Position numbers and translations under genes: made by a program
Assembly: GCA_003649445.1 (NCBI GenBank)
Contig: QMRV01000036.1
Location: forward strand, 1-22,475
Origin: Thermoprotei archaeon
GTDB lineage: Archaea > Thermoproteota > Thermoprotei > Thermofilales > B15-G2
Length of the DNA: 22,475 nt
Reading direction: 5' to 3'
Notes under the pieces: model-generated
Seen by the model: only the letters and a program-made list of their open reading frames with translations
Database searches by the model: none
What the model was told of the DNA's origin: nothing
In this document: piece after piece, positions 1 through 7,816 of the stretch
How positions within the stretch are numbered: the stretch's first letter is position 1
Layout of the letters: each line of letters opens with the position of its first letter

Positions 1-9
1 GAGATATCC

Positions 10-282
10 TTATCTATTGACAACTCGGTGTTTATCGTTTTCTTTTATTTCACCAGTATAGGAATCTGTAGGGTACTTCCATTAAGCTTTCCTCTACGAT
101 AACTATTATTATGTTTTCCGCTCTATTAATCCATGCTCCAAGCACTCTACCTTATCCTCAAACTCTTCTAGTAGCCTATACTCAAGCTACTCTTCGCTTC
201 CTGGAGGTGGTTCCTCATCAAAGAAATCAAACCAGCCCTCAAACACATAAATACTCAGATAGTACTCACCACACTTAAAGGA
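10..282 (-). pseudogene. Remnant of an unidentified protein gene with frameshifts and a stop
   Basis: Reading the minus strand from about 282 down to a TAA at 10-12 gives protein-like sequence in three successive frames. The first segment includes EGWFDFFDEEPPPGSEE and ends at an in-frame TAG near 188-190. It resumes as LEYRLLEEFEDKVE. Around 130-145 the reading shifts to a frame giving GAWINRAENIIIVIVEES, and around 73-82 it shifts again to YPTDSYTGEIKENDKHRVVNR before the stop. The composition (acidic patches, a hydrophobic beta-like IIIVIV stretch) looks like decayed coding sequence, not random intergenic DNA. I see no start codon and do not recognise the family. An assembly error could explain single-base shifts, but one nonsense codon plus two shifts favours a true pseudogene. 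This accounts for most of the gene-free first 383 bases; positions 290-383 show only AT-rich sequence. Confidence 0.5.
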
Positions 283-383
283 TATTTATTATGAAAACAT
301 GAAATACTTTCGGTATAGTAAATTTTTCCTACACTACTTAAATACTCTTAAACAACACTATATTTAGATGATCCGAGGTCTCA

Positions 384-647
384 TCATCTCTCGGTAGCTC
401 GGCATTCATCACTATAATTTCTTATAACTGTTTTCCAGAAATATGTTTTTGTGAGCTTATACCATATGGTTAACCAGAAGCCGAGTAAAATAAAAGCTAT
501 AGTGTAACCTATTATTTGCCCAAATAAGCCTTTAGGGAGAATAATTAGCATCTTGTCTATAGCGTAAAGTATTATTATAAGTAGAAACCAGACTAGCAGC
601 ATTATTTCAATTAACGGAACTACAGCACTGATTACTTTTCTCAGCAT
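384..647 (-). CDS. Small two-helix membrane protein, unknown function
   Basis: An 87-residue protein with two strongly hydrophobic segments, about residues 7-30 and 43-63, joined by a short loop. The C-terminal tail is basic and polar (KTYFWKTVIRNYSDECRATER). I do not recognise a family and see no catalytic motif. The ATG at 647 is supported by a TATA-like element on the minus strand at 669-676, about 26 nt upstream, giving a leaderless transcript. The gene lies 38 bp downstream of the UroD-like gene in the same direction but probably has its own promoter. It could be a membrane subunit of unknown partners; no function is assigned. Confidence 0.6.
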   Translation of the reverse strand: MLRKVISAVVPLIEIMLLVWFLLIIILYAIDKMLIILPKGLFGQIIGYTIAFILLGFWLTIWYKLTKTYFWKTVIRNYSDECRATER

Positions 648-668
648 TCACGTAGTAGATTACTTCTG

Positions 669-676
669 TTATTTAA
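669..676 (-). promoter_or_regulatory. TATA-like box for the small membrane protein gene
   Basis: TTAAATAA on the minus strand, centred about 26 nt upstream of the ATG at 647, the spacing expected for a leaderless archaeal transcript. Confidence 0.4.
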
Positions 677-685
677 GTCTAGTTG

Positions 686-1798
686 CTAGTCTATTCTAGT
701 ATATCGACCGTACTTGCGAATTATTTTCAGAAAGTACTTGTAGTTGTCTAGTGAAACCGTAGGAGGTACTGAGTGATCAGAGCAGGCAATGTATCCTCCT
801 CCCTCCATTGCTTTAGGTATTTTGGAGAATACTTCTCGCTTAATATTTTCTTTTGTTTTGGATAGTTCGCGTACATCTATGTTGCCTATGAATGCTATTT
901 TGTCGCCGTATTTTTCTTTAAGTTCTACTACATTCATTCCTGCTTTAGCTTCAAGAGGCTGTAGTGCAGTAAAGCCTGCTTTAATGAAGTAGGGAACTAA
1001 GATGTTTACATTGCCGTCTGTGTGGAGAACTGCTGGCAGATTTTTTGTTCTATATAGCTGAGTTATTTTAGCGTGTGCTTTCATAACGTATTTCTCGTAC
1101 ATTTTAGGAGAAAAGAATGGGCCACTTCTATATGCTACATCGTCCCATATCCAGACACCATCTACACCATAGTCTATGAATGCTTTAGCCACAGCTCCCA
1201 GGAATTTTCCAAGGACATTAAATACGTATTCTACTAATTTAGGGTCCTTATGCATCAGTACCAGAATTCTATCTACTCTTTCGCCTAAAATATGGCGGGC
1301 GTACTCAAATGGTCCAAGTATACTACAGAACACAAAGTATTTTTCCTGAAGTTTCTTCACAGCTCTCTCTACATCTGATTTAAAGGGATACTTGCTACTA
1401 GAGATTCTAGCAGGATACTCTGGGTCGAGTAAAGGCTCTATTCTCTCCTTAAATTCTTCTAGCGTAGACACAGCTGGCTCAAGTGCATAAGGGACGCCGC
1501 TCTTATGTTTCCATGTCTTTACTTTTACTCCAAACGCGTCGCGGAAAACTCTATGCTTATTATTTTCTTCGATCGTAATAGTATCAAATTTCGGTGTTAC
1601 ATCAGCTCCAATGAAGGCGATATCCATTCCGAAATACTCTTTTAAGTCAGCGTGTTCAGGCAATCCTTCCTTTTTCCAACGGTCAATTGTTTCAGCCCAG
1701 AAGAAGTCAACATACCCTACTCTATCGGCTTCCTCCAGGTTTAATAAACAGTATATTCTTTCTCTAGAGTCCACGTTTACTTTATGTTGAATGAACAT
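686..1798 (-). CDS. UroD-superfamily protein (corrinoid methyltransferase-like)
   Basis: A 370-residue TIM-barrel protein of the uroporphyrinogen decarboxylase superfamily (PF01208-like), which contains HemE and the MtaA/MtbA/CmuA corrinoid or thiol methyltransferases. Visible family features are VDGVWIWDD (about 212-220), HTDGN (259-263), FIGNIDVR (303-310) and a glycine-rich end near 333-346 with CSDHSVPP. The porphyrin-binding arginine motif expected at the N-terminus of true HemE is absent, so heme synthesis is unlikely. Zinc methyltransferases usually use His-x-Cys plus a late Cys; here the first motif is His-Thr-Asp (no Cys), while a Cys is present at 339. The substrate is unknown. No TATA box sits at the right distance upstream; translation may depend on a transcript from further up that passes through the GC-rich element at 1806-1872. 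The gene follows the M1-like gene in the same direction. Confidence 0.8.
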   Translation of the reverse strand: MFIQHKVNVDSRERIYCLLNLEEADRVGYVDFFWAETIDRWKKEGLPEHADLKEYFGMDIAFIGADVTPKFDTITIEENNKHRVFRDAFGVKVKTWKHKSGVPYALEPAVSTLEEFKERIEPLLDPEYPARISSSKYPFKSDVERAVKKLQEKYFVFCSILGPFEYARHILGERVDRILVLMHKDPKLVEYVFNVLGKFLGAVAKAFIDYGVDGVWIWDDVAYRSGPFFSPKMYEKYVMKAHAKITQLYRTKNLPAVLHTDGNVNILVPYFIKAGFTALQPLEAKAGMNVVELKEKYGDKIAFIGNIDVRELSKTKENIKREVFSKIPKAMEGGGYIACSDHSVPPTVSLDNYKYFLKIIRKYGRYTRID

Positions 1799-1805
1799 AA
1801 ATCAC

Positions 1806-1872
1806 TAATTGTGCGGCTCCTCGCCGGAAGTAGTCATCACTAGTCAGACCACCGAGCGGTACGTCACAGCCT
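1806..1872 (-). ncRNA. Possible C/D-box-like small RNA or structured leader
   Basis: This gap between the M1-like and UroD-like genes is clearly GC-richer than its surroundings. On the minus strand it contains CTGA (1844-1847), a 3-nt spacer, and GTGATGA (1834-1840), a textbook D'/C' pair. Upstream, separated by 13 nt, is a poor C box GTGACGT (1861-1867). Downstream, 12 nt after C', is AGGA in place of a D box. GGC (about 1869-1871) and GCC could close a short terminal stem. A CGGC/GCCG hairpin lies at 1814-1826 and an ACC/GGT hairpin at 1851-1860. A TATA-like TTTAAATTA at about 1890-1899 is about 25 nt upstream of the would-be 5' end. The degenerate outer boxes keep confidence low; a structured 5' leader of the UroD-like gene is the alternative. 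Confidence 0.3.
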
Positions 1873-1895
1873 AGTACTTTTTCTCAGCGCTTAAT

Positions 1896-3425
1896 TTAAA
1901 CTTTAACTGAAGTCTGGCTTGAAGGGTGTTTGAGTATAATATTTTCGGGGTCTAATATTATCTGAATAGGTTTGTCTAGTAATCTCACTACTATTTTTCG
2001 GTAGTCTTTGCTCCCTATCCATTCTCTTCTCTCTACTTTGCCTCCTTGTTCGGTTAAAACTACTACTTTAAGAGGTGCTCTGCCCAGTCCCTCGTTAACT
2101 ATTTTAAAGCCTACATACCAGCTGGACCCTGCTTTAGCTAAGTCTACTACTTTTATCTTATAGAGAGGTAGCGAAGCAGAGTTTATCCAGTCTTCAATGA
2201 ACCATTTTAGTCTTGGGTAAAGTTTAAGCGTAGTTTTAGTGAAGTCTTTTAACTTAATTGTTTTCCACGAATATTCTTCGAGAAGTTTCCTAAGTAAATT
2301 GAAGTAGTCTTCTCCTAATATGCGGTGTAGCATGTAGTGGAGTAGGATTCCTTTTCCTTCCTTAAGCGGCGTCCAGTAAGCGCCGCTGTTTTCTTTAGTA
2401 GCTTCGGCTACTGGCGGCTCTCTGCCAAGCTCCTTTAACTCAGAGTACTTTTCTTTAGCTTTTTTCAGGATTTTTTCCGCTTCCTCGGGGTTTCTTTCTT
2501 TAATCACTATATATGATAGATACCTTGGAAGGCTCTCAGTCAACCAGAAGGATCCGGGTGATAGTTTGTTTACGTAGATGTATGCTCCCCAGTAGCACTT
2601 AGCTAGCTGTTCTGCTAAATGCTGTTGTAGGTCTACTTCGCTTAATGTTTTTTCCACTACTTTGTATACTACAGAGTAGTCTAGGGATACTAAGTAGTGG
2701 GAAACAAAGTTTGTGCCTTCAACTATGTACAATGGTGCGTAAGGGAGGGGATCCAATATTTTCTCGAGTGTTGCAATAATGTCTTTAGCTTTTTCAGCTA
2801 AGTCTTCGAGTAGTTTTTCGTGCTCTTTGAAGAGAGAATAGTGTATCGTATCTTTTTTTAGTACAGAGTAATTAGAGGCGAACAGCGCTAGTGGACCTGC
2901 TTTATCTAATTTAAAGGAGTATTTTTTCTTTTCATTGTCTTCTTTTACTTCAAGTAATTTTCCTGGACAGAAGACAGTATAGTCTCTAATTGTTTCTACA
3001 TGTACTTCAGCTGTAGCTGACGGTTTTTGGTAATCTAGCAGAGGTGTTTTAGCGTTAACAGGATACCACAGTGTCTCAGGTGTTAAGAAGAATCCCTTTT
3101 CTTTAAGTAAGTTGACTGTAGGTCTTTTTCCTCCGTAGTTCAGCTCTATGACTATCTTTTCGCCGGGGGAGAGCTCTTCACCTATATCGATTATTTTGTA
3201 GTCTTCAGGAAAATAGTCTACGAGTTTTCCCGTTTTTTCAGAAAAGTCTTTTTCTTTTCCTTCTACTTTGACTTCGAGTACTTTAAAGTTCTTGTTTAAG
3301 CCTAAGAGAACAGGTACATGCCACTTCGAAACACTTTCAATGATCAGTTTAGAGTATGCATGTAGTTCTTTTTCTTCAGGAGAGAGATATATTTCTAGGA
3401 AATAGTTTTTTACAATCCAGTTCAC
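1896..3425 (-). CDS. Peptidase M1-like protein with inactivated zinc site
   Basis: A 509-residue protein with the layout of an M1 aminopeptidase: N-terminal beta-rich domain (about 1-190), a thermolysin-like helical domain (about 195-410), and a small beta domain at the end (about 420-500). The catalytic motif is missing. Where M1 enzymes have HELAHQWWG, this protein has EQLAKCYWG (272-280), so both zinc histidines become Glu and Lys and the catalytic Glu becomes Gln. The third ligand region survives as WLTES (294-298). The GAMEN substrate-binding motif is replaced around 236-250 (EGTNFVSHYLVS). It should therefore be non-catalytic, perhaps a scaffold or peptide-binding protein. The start is GTG at 3425, 27 nt from the TATA-like element at 3446-3458 shared with the divergent M28 gene. 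Assignment rests on motif alignment by eye. Confidence 0.75.
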   Translation of the reverse strand: MNWIVKNYFLEIYLSPEEKELHAYSKLIIESVSKWHVPVLLGLNKNFKVLEVKVEGKEKDFSEKTGKLVDYFPEDYKIIDIGEELSPGEKIVIELNYGGKRPTVNLLKEKGFFLTPETLWYPVNAKTPLLDYQKPSATAEVHVETIRDYTVFCPGKLLEVKEDNEKKKYSFKLDKAGPLALFASNYSVLKKDTIHYSLFKEHEKLLEDLAEKAKDIIATLEKILDPLPYAPLYIVEGTNFVSHYLVSLDYSVVYKVVEKTLSEVDLQQHLAEQLAKCYWGAYIYVNKLSPGSFWLTESLPRYLSYIVIKERNPEEAEKILKKAKEKYSELKELGREPPVAEATKENSGAYWTPLKEGKGILLHYMLHRILGEDYFNLLRKLLEEYSWKTIKLKDFTKTTLKLYPRLKWFIEDWINSASLPLYKIKVVDLAKAGSSWYVGFKIVNEGLGRAPLKVVVLTEQGGKVERREWIGSKDYRKIVVRLLDKPIQIILDPENIILKHPSSQTSVKV

Positions 3426-3445
3426 AGTTTACTTTCTTTCCCCGC

Positions 3446-3458
3446 AAATAATATTTTT
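3446..3458. promoter_or_regulatory. Shared divergent TATA-like element
   Basis: The 42-bp gap between divergent genes contains one AT-rich element, AAATAATATTTTT, with a symmetric AATATT core at 3450-3455. Its centre is about 27 nt from the GTG at 3425 (minus) and about 28 nt from the ATG at 3480 (plus), so the same box could set both leaderless start sites. Confidence 0.45.
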
Positions 3459-3467
3459 CACTATTCG

Positions 3468-5156
3468 ATGAGAATTAAGATGAAGGTCGTGAATTTTAGA
3501 CGAGAGCATATTACATTAGTTCTCGCGCTAATTCCGCTTATTGCTTTAACTTCATGTATTTTTACTCAGCCTAAAGTAAAGCTGTATAGAGGTAAAGTAT
3601 TTTTCGACGGCGATAAGGCCTACAGCCTTCTTAAAGTTATAGTCAGCAAGTATAAGAACAGAGTAATTGGAACTGAGGCCGATAAAGCTATAGCGTATTG
3701 GATAGCCGACTACTTCAAGAGTCTAGGTCTAGAGGCATATATACAGACGTTTGTTGCTCCCGATTTTAGGAAAAGGAACGTAAAGGCTTACAATGTTTTC
3801 GCTATTAAGAGAGGGTCTTTAGACAAGTACATTGTTTTGATAGCTCACCACGATATTGTGCCGTGGACTATTGAAGGAGCAAATGATAATGGTGGAGGAG
3901 TAGCTATTTTAATGGAACTTGCTCGCGTACTAGCGAATAGGTCACTTAAGCTAAGTGTAATTTTCTTATCGACTGATGCTGAAGAAACGGGTCTTCATGG
4001 ATCCAAGTTTTTTGTAGAGAACTTTCCTGATGTAGAAAAAGTAGTAGCAGCTATAAGCATAGATATGTGTACATGGAAGAATGCTGAAGCGGTAGCTCTT
4101 TATGCTTTTGTACAATGTGGCAACCCCTTTGTGACAGGCGATGGAGGACTCCTCTATTTAATTAAGTTGCATGAAGCTTTCGGCTATAAAATAAAGGTAG
4201 CAGAACCTGTTGTAGCCGTGAGGTTAGGTGTTTTAGGCTTCTTTGGAACAGATTCTGAACCCTTTGTTTCCAAAGGAATACAGGGAGTTGGTTTAGGAGA
4301 CTATCCGACTTATCCTTATTGGCATAGACCTGAAGACTCAATAGATAAGGTTTCCCCAGAGAGACTTAAAGAAGTAGGTTCACTTTTAGAGCGAATCGTG
4401 CTTACAATAGACCTTAATGGAGGAGTTCCTAGCATAGGTGTGCACTATTATTTTGTAGACTCCATTGTCGTAGGAGAAGCAAGTCTGCTGACAGCGTATC
4501 TAGCGCTTTACTTTTTAGCACTATATCAGGCAGGAACAATAGCTTTTTACTGTAGAAGAAGAGCATTTAGAGGCTTTTACTGCTTCTTTTTTATCTTTTT
4601 CTCATCGCTTCTCATATTCACTTTACTGTTTGCTTGGTTCTGGTGGATTAAAGACTTCTACTCAGGATTGGCTGTAGCCAGCGCAGTATACTTGATTTTA
4701 ATGCTGAAGACTGTCTTACCTAGGTGCCATGTTGAATGGAAAGAGCTTAAATTCGCTGCTATAGTTTCGGGTCTTGTATTTTACTCAGTTGCGGCGATAA
4801 ATTACTCGGCTGGACTCTTGTTGCTAGCTCCTTTAATGTACTTAATATCACTAGCAAAACCAATTAAAAGAAAAATAGTTAAGTATTCTCTGCGCTTCTC
4901 CGCACCCTTAATAGTGTTTTTCCCAGAGCTGTTCTTCTTCTATAAAATAGGAGAGCTGTTAGGTTTCAGAGAATCGTCGAGAATTTTAGCGCTAACTCTC
5001 AACTATATGGTTTTCAAGAGCACTGCCCTAATAGCGCTACTAGTAGTTTTCTCTTCTCTCCTAATATCGGTAATTGTTTCTGTAGAGCACATTATTGGTA
5101 CAGTACTATTGAATGAGAATTCTTATCGGAACAAGAAGTTAAATGCTAATTTTTAA
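3468..5156 (+). CDS. Membrane-anchored M28-family zinc aminopeptidase
   Basis: A 562-residue protein with an M28 (PF04389) peptidase domain facing outside the cell and a polytopic C-terminal domain. All five expected zinc-site elements are visible: HHD (127-129), AND (138-140, bridging Asp 140), catalytic/ligand EE (172-173), IDM (Asp 199) and the last His in YWHRPEDS (His 286). Residues about 11-29 form a signal peptide or anchor ending in LIALTSC, which resembles a lipobox although lipidation in this group is uncertain. About seven membrane helices follow residue 335. It should remove N-terminal amino acids from external peptides. The annotated first ATG is at 3468, but the ATG at 3480 fits the divergent TATA element better (28 nt). 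The neighbour across the promoter is an M1-like pseudoenzyme, so the two may work on the same peptides. Confidence 0.85.
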   Translation: MRIKMKVVNFRREHITLVLALIPLIALTSCIFTQPKVKLYRGKVFFDGDKAYSLLKVIVSKYKNRVIGTEADKAIAYWIADYFKSLGLEAYIQTFVAPDFRKRNVKAYNVFAIKRGSLDKYIVLIAHHDIVPWTIEGANDNGGGVAILMELARVLANRSLKLSVIFLSTDAEETGLHGSKFFVENFPDVEKVVAAISIDMCTWKNAEAVALYAFVQCGNPFVTGDGGLLYLIKLHEAFGYKIKVAEPVVAVRLGVLGFFGTDSEPFVSKGIQGVGLGDYPTYPYWHRPEDSIDKVSPERLKEVGSLLERIVLTIDLNGGVPSIGVHYYFVDSIVVGEASLLTAYLALYFLALYQAGTIAFYCRRRAFRGFYCFFFIFFSSLLIFTLLFAWFWWIKDFYSGLAVASAVYLILMLKTVLPRCHVEWKELKFAAIVSGLVFYSVAAINYSAGLLLLAPLMYLISLAKPIKRKIVKYSLRFSAPLIVFFPELFFFYKIGELLGFRESSRILALTLNYMVFKSTALIALLVVFSSLLISVIVSVEHIIGTVLLNENSYRNKKLNANF

Positions 5157-5180
5157 ATATGACCACGTAGCTGGAAAGAT

Positions 5181-5192
5181 TTAGTTGTTTTT
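5181..5192 (+). terminator. T-rich stretch after the M28 gene
   Basis: TTAGTTGTTTTT lies 25 nt after the M28 stop codon and upstream of the next promoter. Oligo-T runs of this kind terminate archaeal transcription. No hairpin is visible. Confidence 0.3.
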
Positions 5193-5208
5193 CAAAAAAA
5201 GGAAGGGA

Positions 5209-5220
5209 TAAGTATATTTA
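5209..5220 (+). promoter_or_regulatory. TATA box with purine-rich BRE for the Lrp-like gene
   Basis: TAAGTATATTTA is centred about 30 nt before the ATG at 5245 and is preceded by an A/G-rich BRE-like stretch (5194-5207). It predicts a nearly leaderless transcript. Confidence 0.5.
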
Positions 5221-5244
5221 GGATTTCTGACTAATTTTCCTCAA

Positions 5245-6228
5245 ATGATAAGCAAAAGGAGAGATATTGTTAAAAATAGTGAGGAGGAAGAACTGAAGGA
5301 AATAGAATTTGATAAAAGATACCTAGAGTTCTTGAAGTTATTAGTAAGGTACCTCAATAAAACTCCTATATTGAACTTAAGTACAATAGCTAGAGAAGCT
5401 AACGTGTCTGTAGCTACGGCTTGGAGACTTTTCCACTTGAGGTTCGGTAGAAAGGGCATTGAGCTTAGAGTCGAGCCCTGCTACCCCAACTTAAGGCTAA
5501 GACCCTTCGTTTTCATAGTTAAGAGCACTAAAAACCTATTAGAAGAAGATATACCTTACGCTTTAGCCACTTATAGAGCTTACAAAGGATTTAGAGGCTA
5601 TCTAGTTTTCTCAGCAGTTCCTGAAGAGTATTTGAGCCAAGTAGAAGACTACATGAAGAAACTAGGACAAGTTGTAGAATACTATGAGCTAGATAGACAC
5701 CTAGTAACAGACATTAGCTTCGACTTCTACTTAACCAAAGAGCTCCCAAGCGAAGTTCCCATATATCAGACACCTTTGAAGAGAGTAGACTTCGATGACC
5801 TTGATTTAAGAATTCTCGCGACAATGCAGGAGCTTCAGCTGTATCCCAGCAAAATAGCTAGCAAGCTCGGAGGAAACAAGAAAACGATCGAGTACAGAAT
5901 TAAGCGTAGAGTAAAGTTCTTAATTGAAGGCTTTAGAGCATACTTCCCGCCTAGAATCGATAAGGAAAAATTCACTTACGCCTACATAGTCAGAGGATCG
6001 AACAAAGAGTTCCCGAGAATCTCTTGTCTACCTTTCATTAAGACTGCTATAAGCGGCAGAAGTACACTCTTTGCAATTGCTTCAGTTCCACACGAATACA
6101 AGAGACTCTTCCTAGATTTACTGAGCGACATAGGCGAGTGGATTGAAATATACTTAGGAGAATTCAAGGAGAAGCCTGTTCCCTACGAATACTTTGATTC
6201 TTCTGCTAAGACCTGGAAGCCCTTCTAA
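5245..6228 (+). CDS. Lrp/AsnC-like transcription regulator with two HTH units
   Basis: A 327-residue protein built as a tandem repeat of an Lrp-type unit. The first helix-turn-helix is around residues 43-66 (LSTIAREANVSVATAWRLF) and is followed by a beta-alpha-beta ligand-type region to about 175. The second begins with FDDLDLRILATMQELQL (about 186 on) and LYPSKIASKLGGNKKTIEYRI, followed by a second ligand-type region. The signature 'D.LD.RIL' is characteristic of Lrp/AsnC HTH domains. A double-unit layout occurs in archaeal regulators. The N-terminal 25 residues are highly charged. It stands alone with its own promoter, 91 bp upstream of the GlcD/GlcF-like pair, and might regulate it, but the sequence does not prove this. 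The DNA target and effector are unknown. Confidence 0.7.
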   Translation: MISKRRDIVKNSEEEELKEIEFDKRYLEFLKLLVRYLNKTPILNLSTIAREANVSVATAWRLFHLRFGRKGIELRVEPCYPNLRLRPFVFIVKSTKNLLEEDIPYALATYRAYKGFRGYLVFSAVPEEYLSQVEDYMKKLGQVVEYYELDRHLVTDISFDFYLTKELPSEVPIYQTPLKRVDFDDLDLRILATMQELQLYPSKIASKLGGNKKTIEYRIKRRVKFLIEGFRAYFPPRIDKEKFTYAYIVRGSNKEFPRISCLPFIKTAISGRSTLFAIASVPHEYKRLFLDLLSDIGEWIEIYLGEFKEKPVPYEYFDSSAKTWKPF

Positions 6229-6266
6229 CAAAAGTAGGAATACTAATACTTAACTTAATAGTTGAA

Positions 6267-6281
6267 TATTTTTCCATTTTT
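6267..6281 (+). terminator. T-rich stretch after the Lrp-like gene
   Basis: ATATTTTTCCATTTTT spans roughly this interval, about 40 nt after the stop codon and before the next TATA box. It is a plausible archaeal oligo-T termination signal. Confidence 0.35.
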
Positions 6282-6292
6282 GGCAGTTCTGA

Positions 6293-6301
6293 TTTATATT
6301 A
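6293..6301 (+). promoter_or_regulatory. TATA box for the FAD oxidase gene
   Basis: TTTATATTA centred about 23 nt upstream of the GTG at 6320, consistent with a leaderless transcript for the glcD-glcF-like pair. Confidence 0.45.
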
Positions 6302-6319
6302 GAGCATAGACTAATATTT

Positions 6320-7816
6320 GTGGGCAGTAGAGAGGGTCTTGAGAAAGCTTTCAGAGAACTAGTAGATATTTTAGGTGAAGACAGAGTTTCTAGAAGACCT
6401 GAAGTGAGGTTTTCTTATTCGCGTAACTGGAATCCCTGCACTAAAGATTTCGCTGCGCTACCTGATATTGTTGTTTTACCTAAGTCTACTGAAGAAGTAT
6501 CTGAAGTAGTGAAAGTAGCTTACAAATATAGAATACCGGTTGTTCCTCGAGGAGGAGGAACTTCTATGAGTGGGGGGTCTTTAGCCCGCGGAGGAATTTT
6601 AGTCGACACTAAGCTAATGGATAAAGTCCTTGAAGTTGATGAAGAAAACTACGTTGTTAGAGTTCAAGCCGGCATACCTATTCTTAAGCTAAATGAAGAG
6701 CTCAGGAAATATGGCTTATGGTTTCCCTATGATGTTGAGTCTAAGGCAGTAGCTACTGTAGGTAGTATTATAGCTCTGAGGTCTGATGGAACATTTAACA
6801 TTAGGTACGGTAAAATAGAAAATCATGTCTGTAGCATAACGGTAGTTACTGGCACGGGAGAAGTCGTTGAGCTAGGTCATAGGAAAACTCTTATTTCTTC
6901 ATCGGGATATCATCTTCACTGGCTTTTCATATCATCAGAGGGGACTCTTGGAATAATAACTGAAGCAGTTCTGAGAGTAGTTCCAGTACCACCTCATCGA
7001 GATATAGTAGGCTTCTTCTTTCCCAGCTTTAATAATGGAGTTAAAGCGCTAGTAGATATGCTGAAAAGAGGAGTTCTGCCCGAGTCAGCTAACCTCCAGT
7101 GCAAGAATAGGCTTAGGTTCTATACACATGCTTATAAGGCGAAATATGGCGTAGAGCCAAAGGTCCCTGAGTGGACCGAAGCAGTACTTTTCCTCAGTTT
7201 CGCCGGAGACGCAGACGTAGTAGACTTCATGATAAACAGATCTAAGAAAATAGCTAAAGAATACGGCGGAGAGCCTATAGACGATAGAGAAGTTCTCGAA
7301 ATGTGGTGGACAAGTAAACATGTAGCTATTGAGCCCGAAGAAATGCGTTTTTCTTGGGAGAAACCCTTCATACCCTTTAAGCAGAAGTGGCCTGATTCTC
7401 AGAGAGAGAAGAGATTTGGTGCAGCCGGAGTGAGTGTTCCTGTAGGTAAGATTCAGGAAATGTATAAAAAGTACTTAGAGTACGCGTCGAAACATGGACT
7501 TCAAGTACTAGGCATGAATGTTTACTTCCAGCACCCTAACAGTACTCATGTGAGTATATCGTTTGCAGTGTGGGTTGGAGACAGCGAAGACGAAGTAAAA
7601 AGGTTCTACGAGTACGTGAAAGATATGGCGAAAACAGCTGTCGAGCTAGGCGGATCGATGAGCGCTTACTACGGAGACGGAGAAGTTCTCGCAGGACTCA
7701 ACAGATACGAGCATGGCAAAGCGCTAGACTATATGTTGAAAATAAAGCAAATCTTCGATCCAGCTGGTATAATGAATCCTGGGAAAAAGTTCGGTGAATC
7801 GAGGTGGGTTAAGTGA
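6320..7816 (+). CDS. FAD-linked 2-hydroxyacid dehydrogenase, GlcD-like
   Basis: A 498-residue flavoprotein of the GlcD / D-lactate dehydrogenase family. The N-terminal PCMH-type FAD-binding domain (about residues 45-225) shows VLPKSTEEVSEVVKVA, the pyrophosphate-binding VPRGGGTSMSGGSL (about 75-88) and SSGYHLHWLFISSEGTLGIITE (about 195-215). The C-terminal FAD-linked oxidase domain ends in the family signature IKQIFDPAGIMNPGKKF. These enzymes oxidise 2-hydroxyacids such as D-lactate or glycolate and pass electrons through an Fe-S partner to the membrane. That partner is encoded immediately downstream with a 4-nt overlap (GTGA), indicating translational coupling. The start is GTG at 6320, 23 nt from a TATA box. 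The exact substrate cannot be read from the sequence; alkyl-DHAP synthase-like relatives are a less likely alternative. Confidence 0.85.
   Translation: MGSREGLEKAFRELVDILGEDRVSRRPEVRFSYSRNWNPCTKDFAALPDIVVLPKSTEEVSEVVKVAYKYRIPVVPRGGGTSMSGGSLARGGILVDTKLMDKVLEVDEENYVVRVQAGIPILKLNEELRKYGLWFPYDVESKAVATVGSIIALRSDGTFNIRYGKIENHVCSITVVTGTGEVVELGHRKTLISSSGYHLHWLFISSEGTLGIITEAVLRVVPVPPHRDIVGFFFPSFNNGVKALVDMLKRGVLPESANLQCKNRLRFYTHAYKAKYGVEPKVPEWTEAVLFLSFAGDADVVDFMINRSKKIAKEYGGEPIDDREVLEMWWTSKHVAIEPEEMRFSWEKPFIPFKQKWPDSQREKRFGAAGVSVPVGKIQEMYKKYLEYASKHGLQVLGMNVYFQHPNSTHVSISFAVWVGDSEDEVKRFYEYVKDMAKTAVELGGSMSAYYGDGEVLAGLNRYEHGKALDYMLKIKQIFDPAGIMNPGKKFGESRWVK

Noticed and set aside
365..392. GATGATGA on the minus strand with an inverted GATGA/TCATC pair
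   Set aside because: It resembles a C box, but no D or D' box occurs at guide distance, and it overlaps the 3' end of a gene.
789..992. Plus-strand open frame inside the UroD-like gene
   Set aside because: It lies antisense to a well-supported gene, has no family similarity and no promoter; it is a frame shadow.
1806..1872. tRNA or tRNA fragment in the GC-rich island
   Set aside because: Its length and GC content first suggested a tRNA, but no acceptor stem, T-loop or anticodon arm can be laid out on either strand.
7085..7371. Two minus-strand frames inside the GlcD-like gene
   Set aside because: Both overlap a strongly conserved protein domain and read as low-quality, Ser/Cys-rich sequence; shadows.
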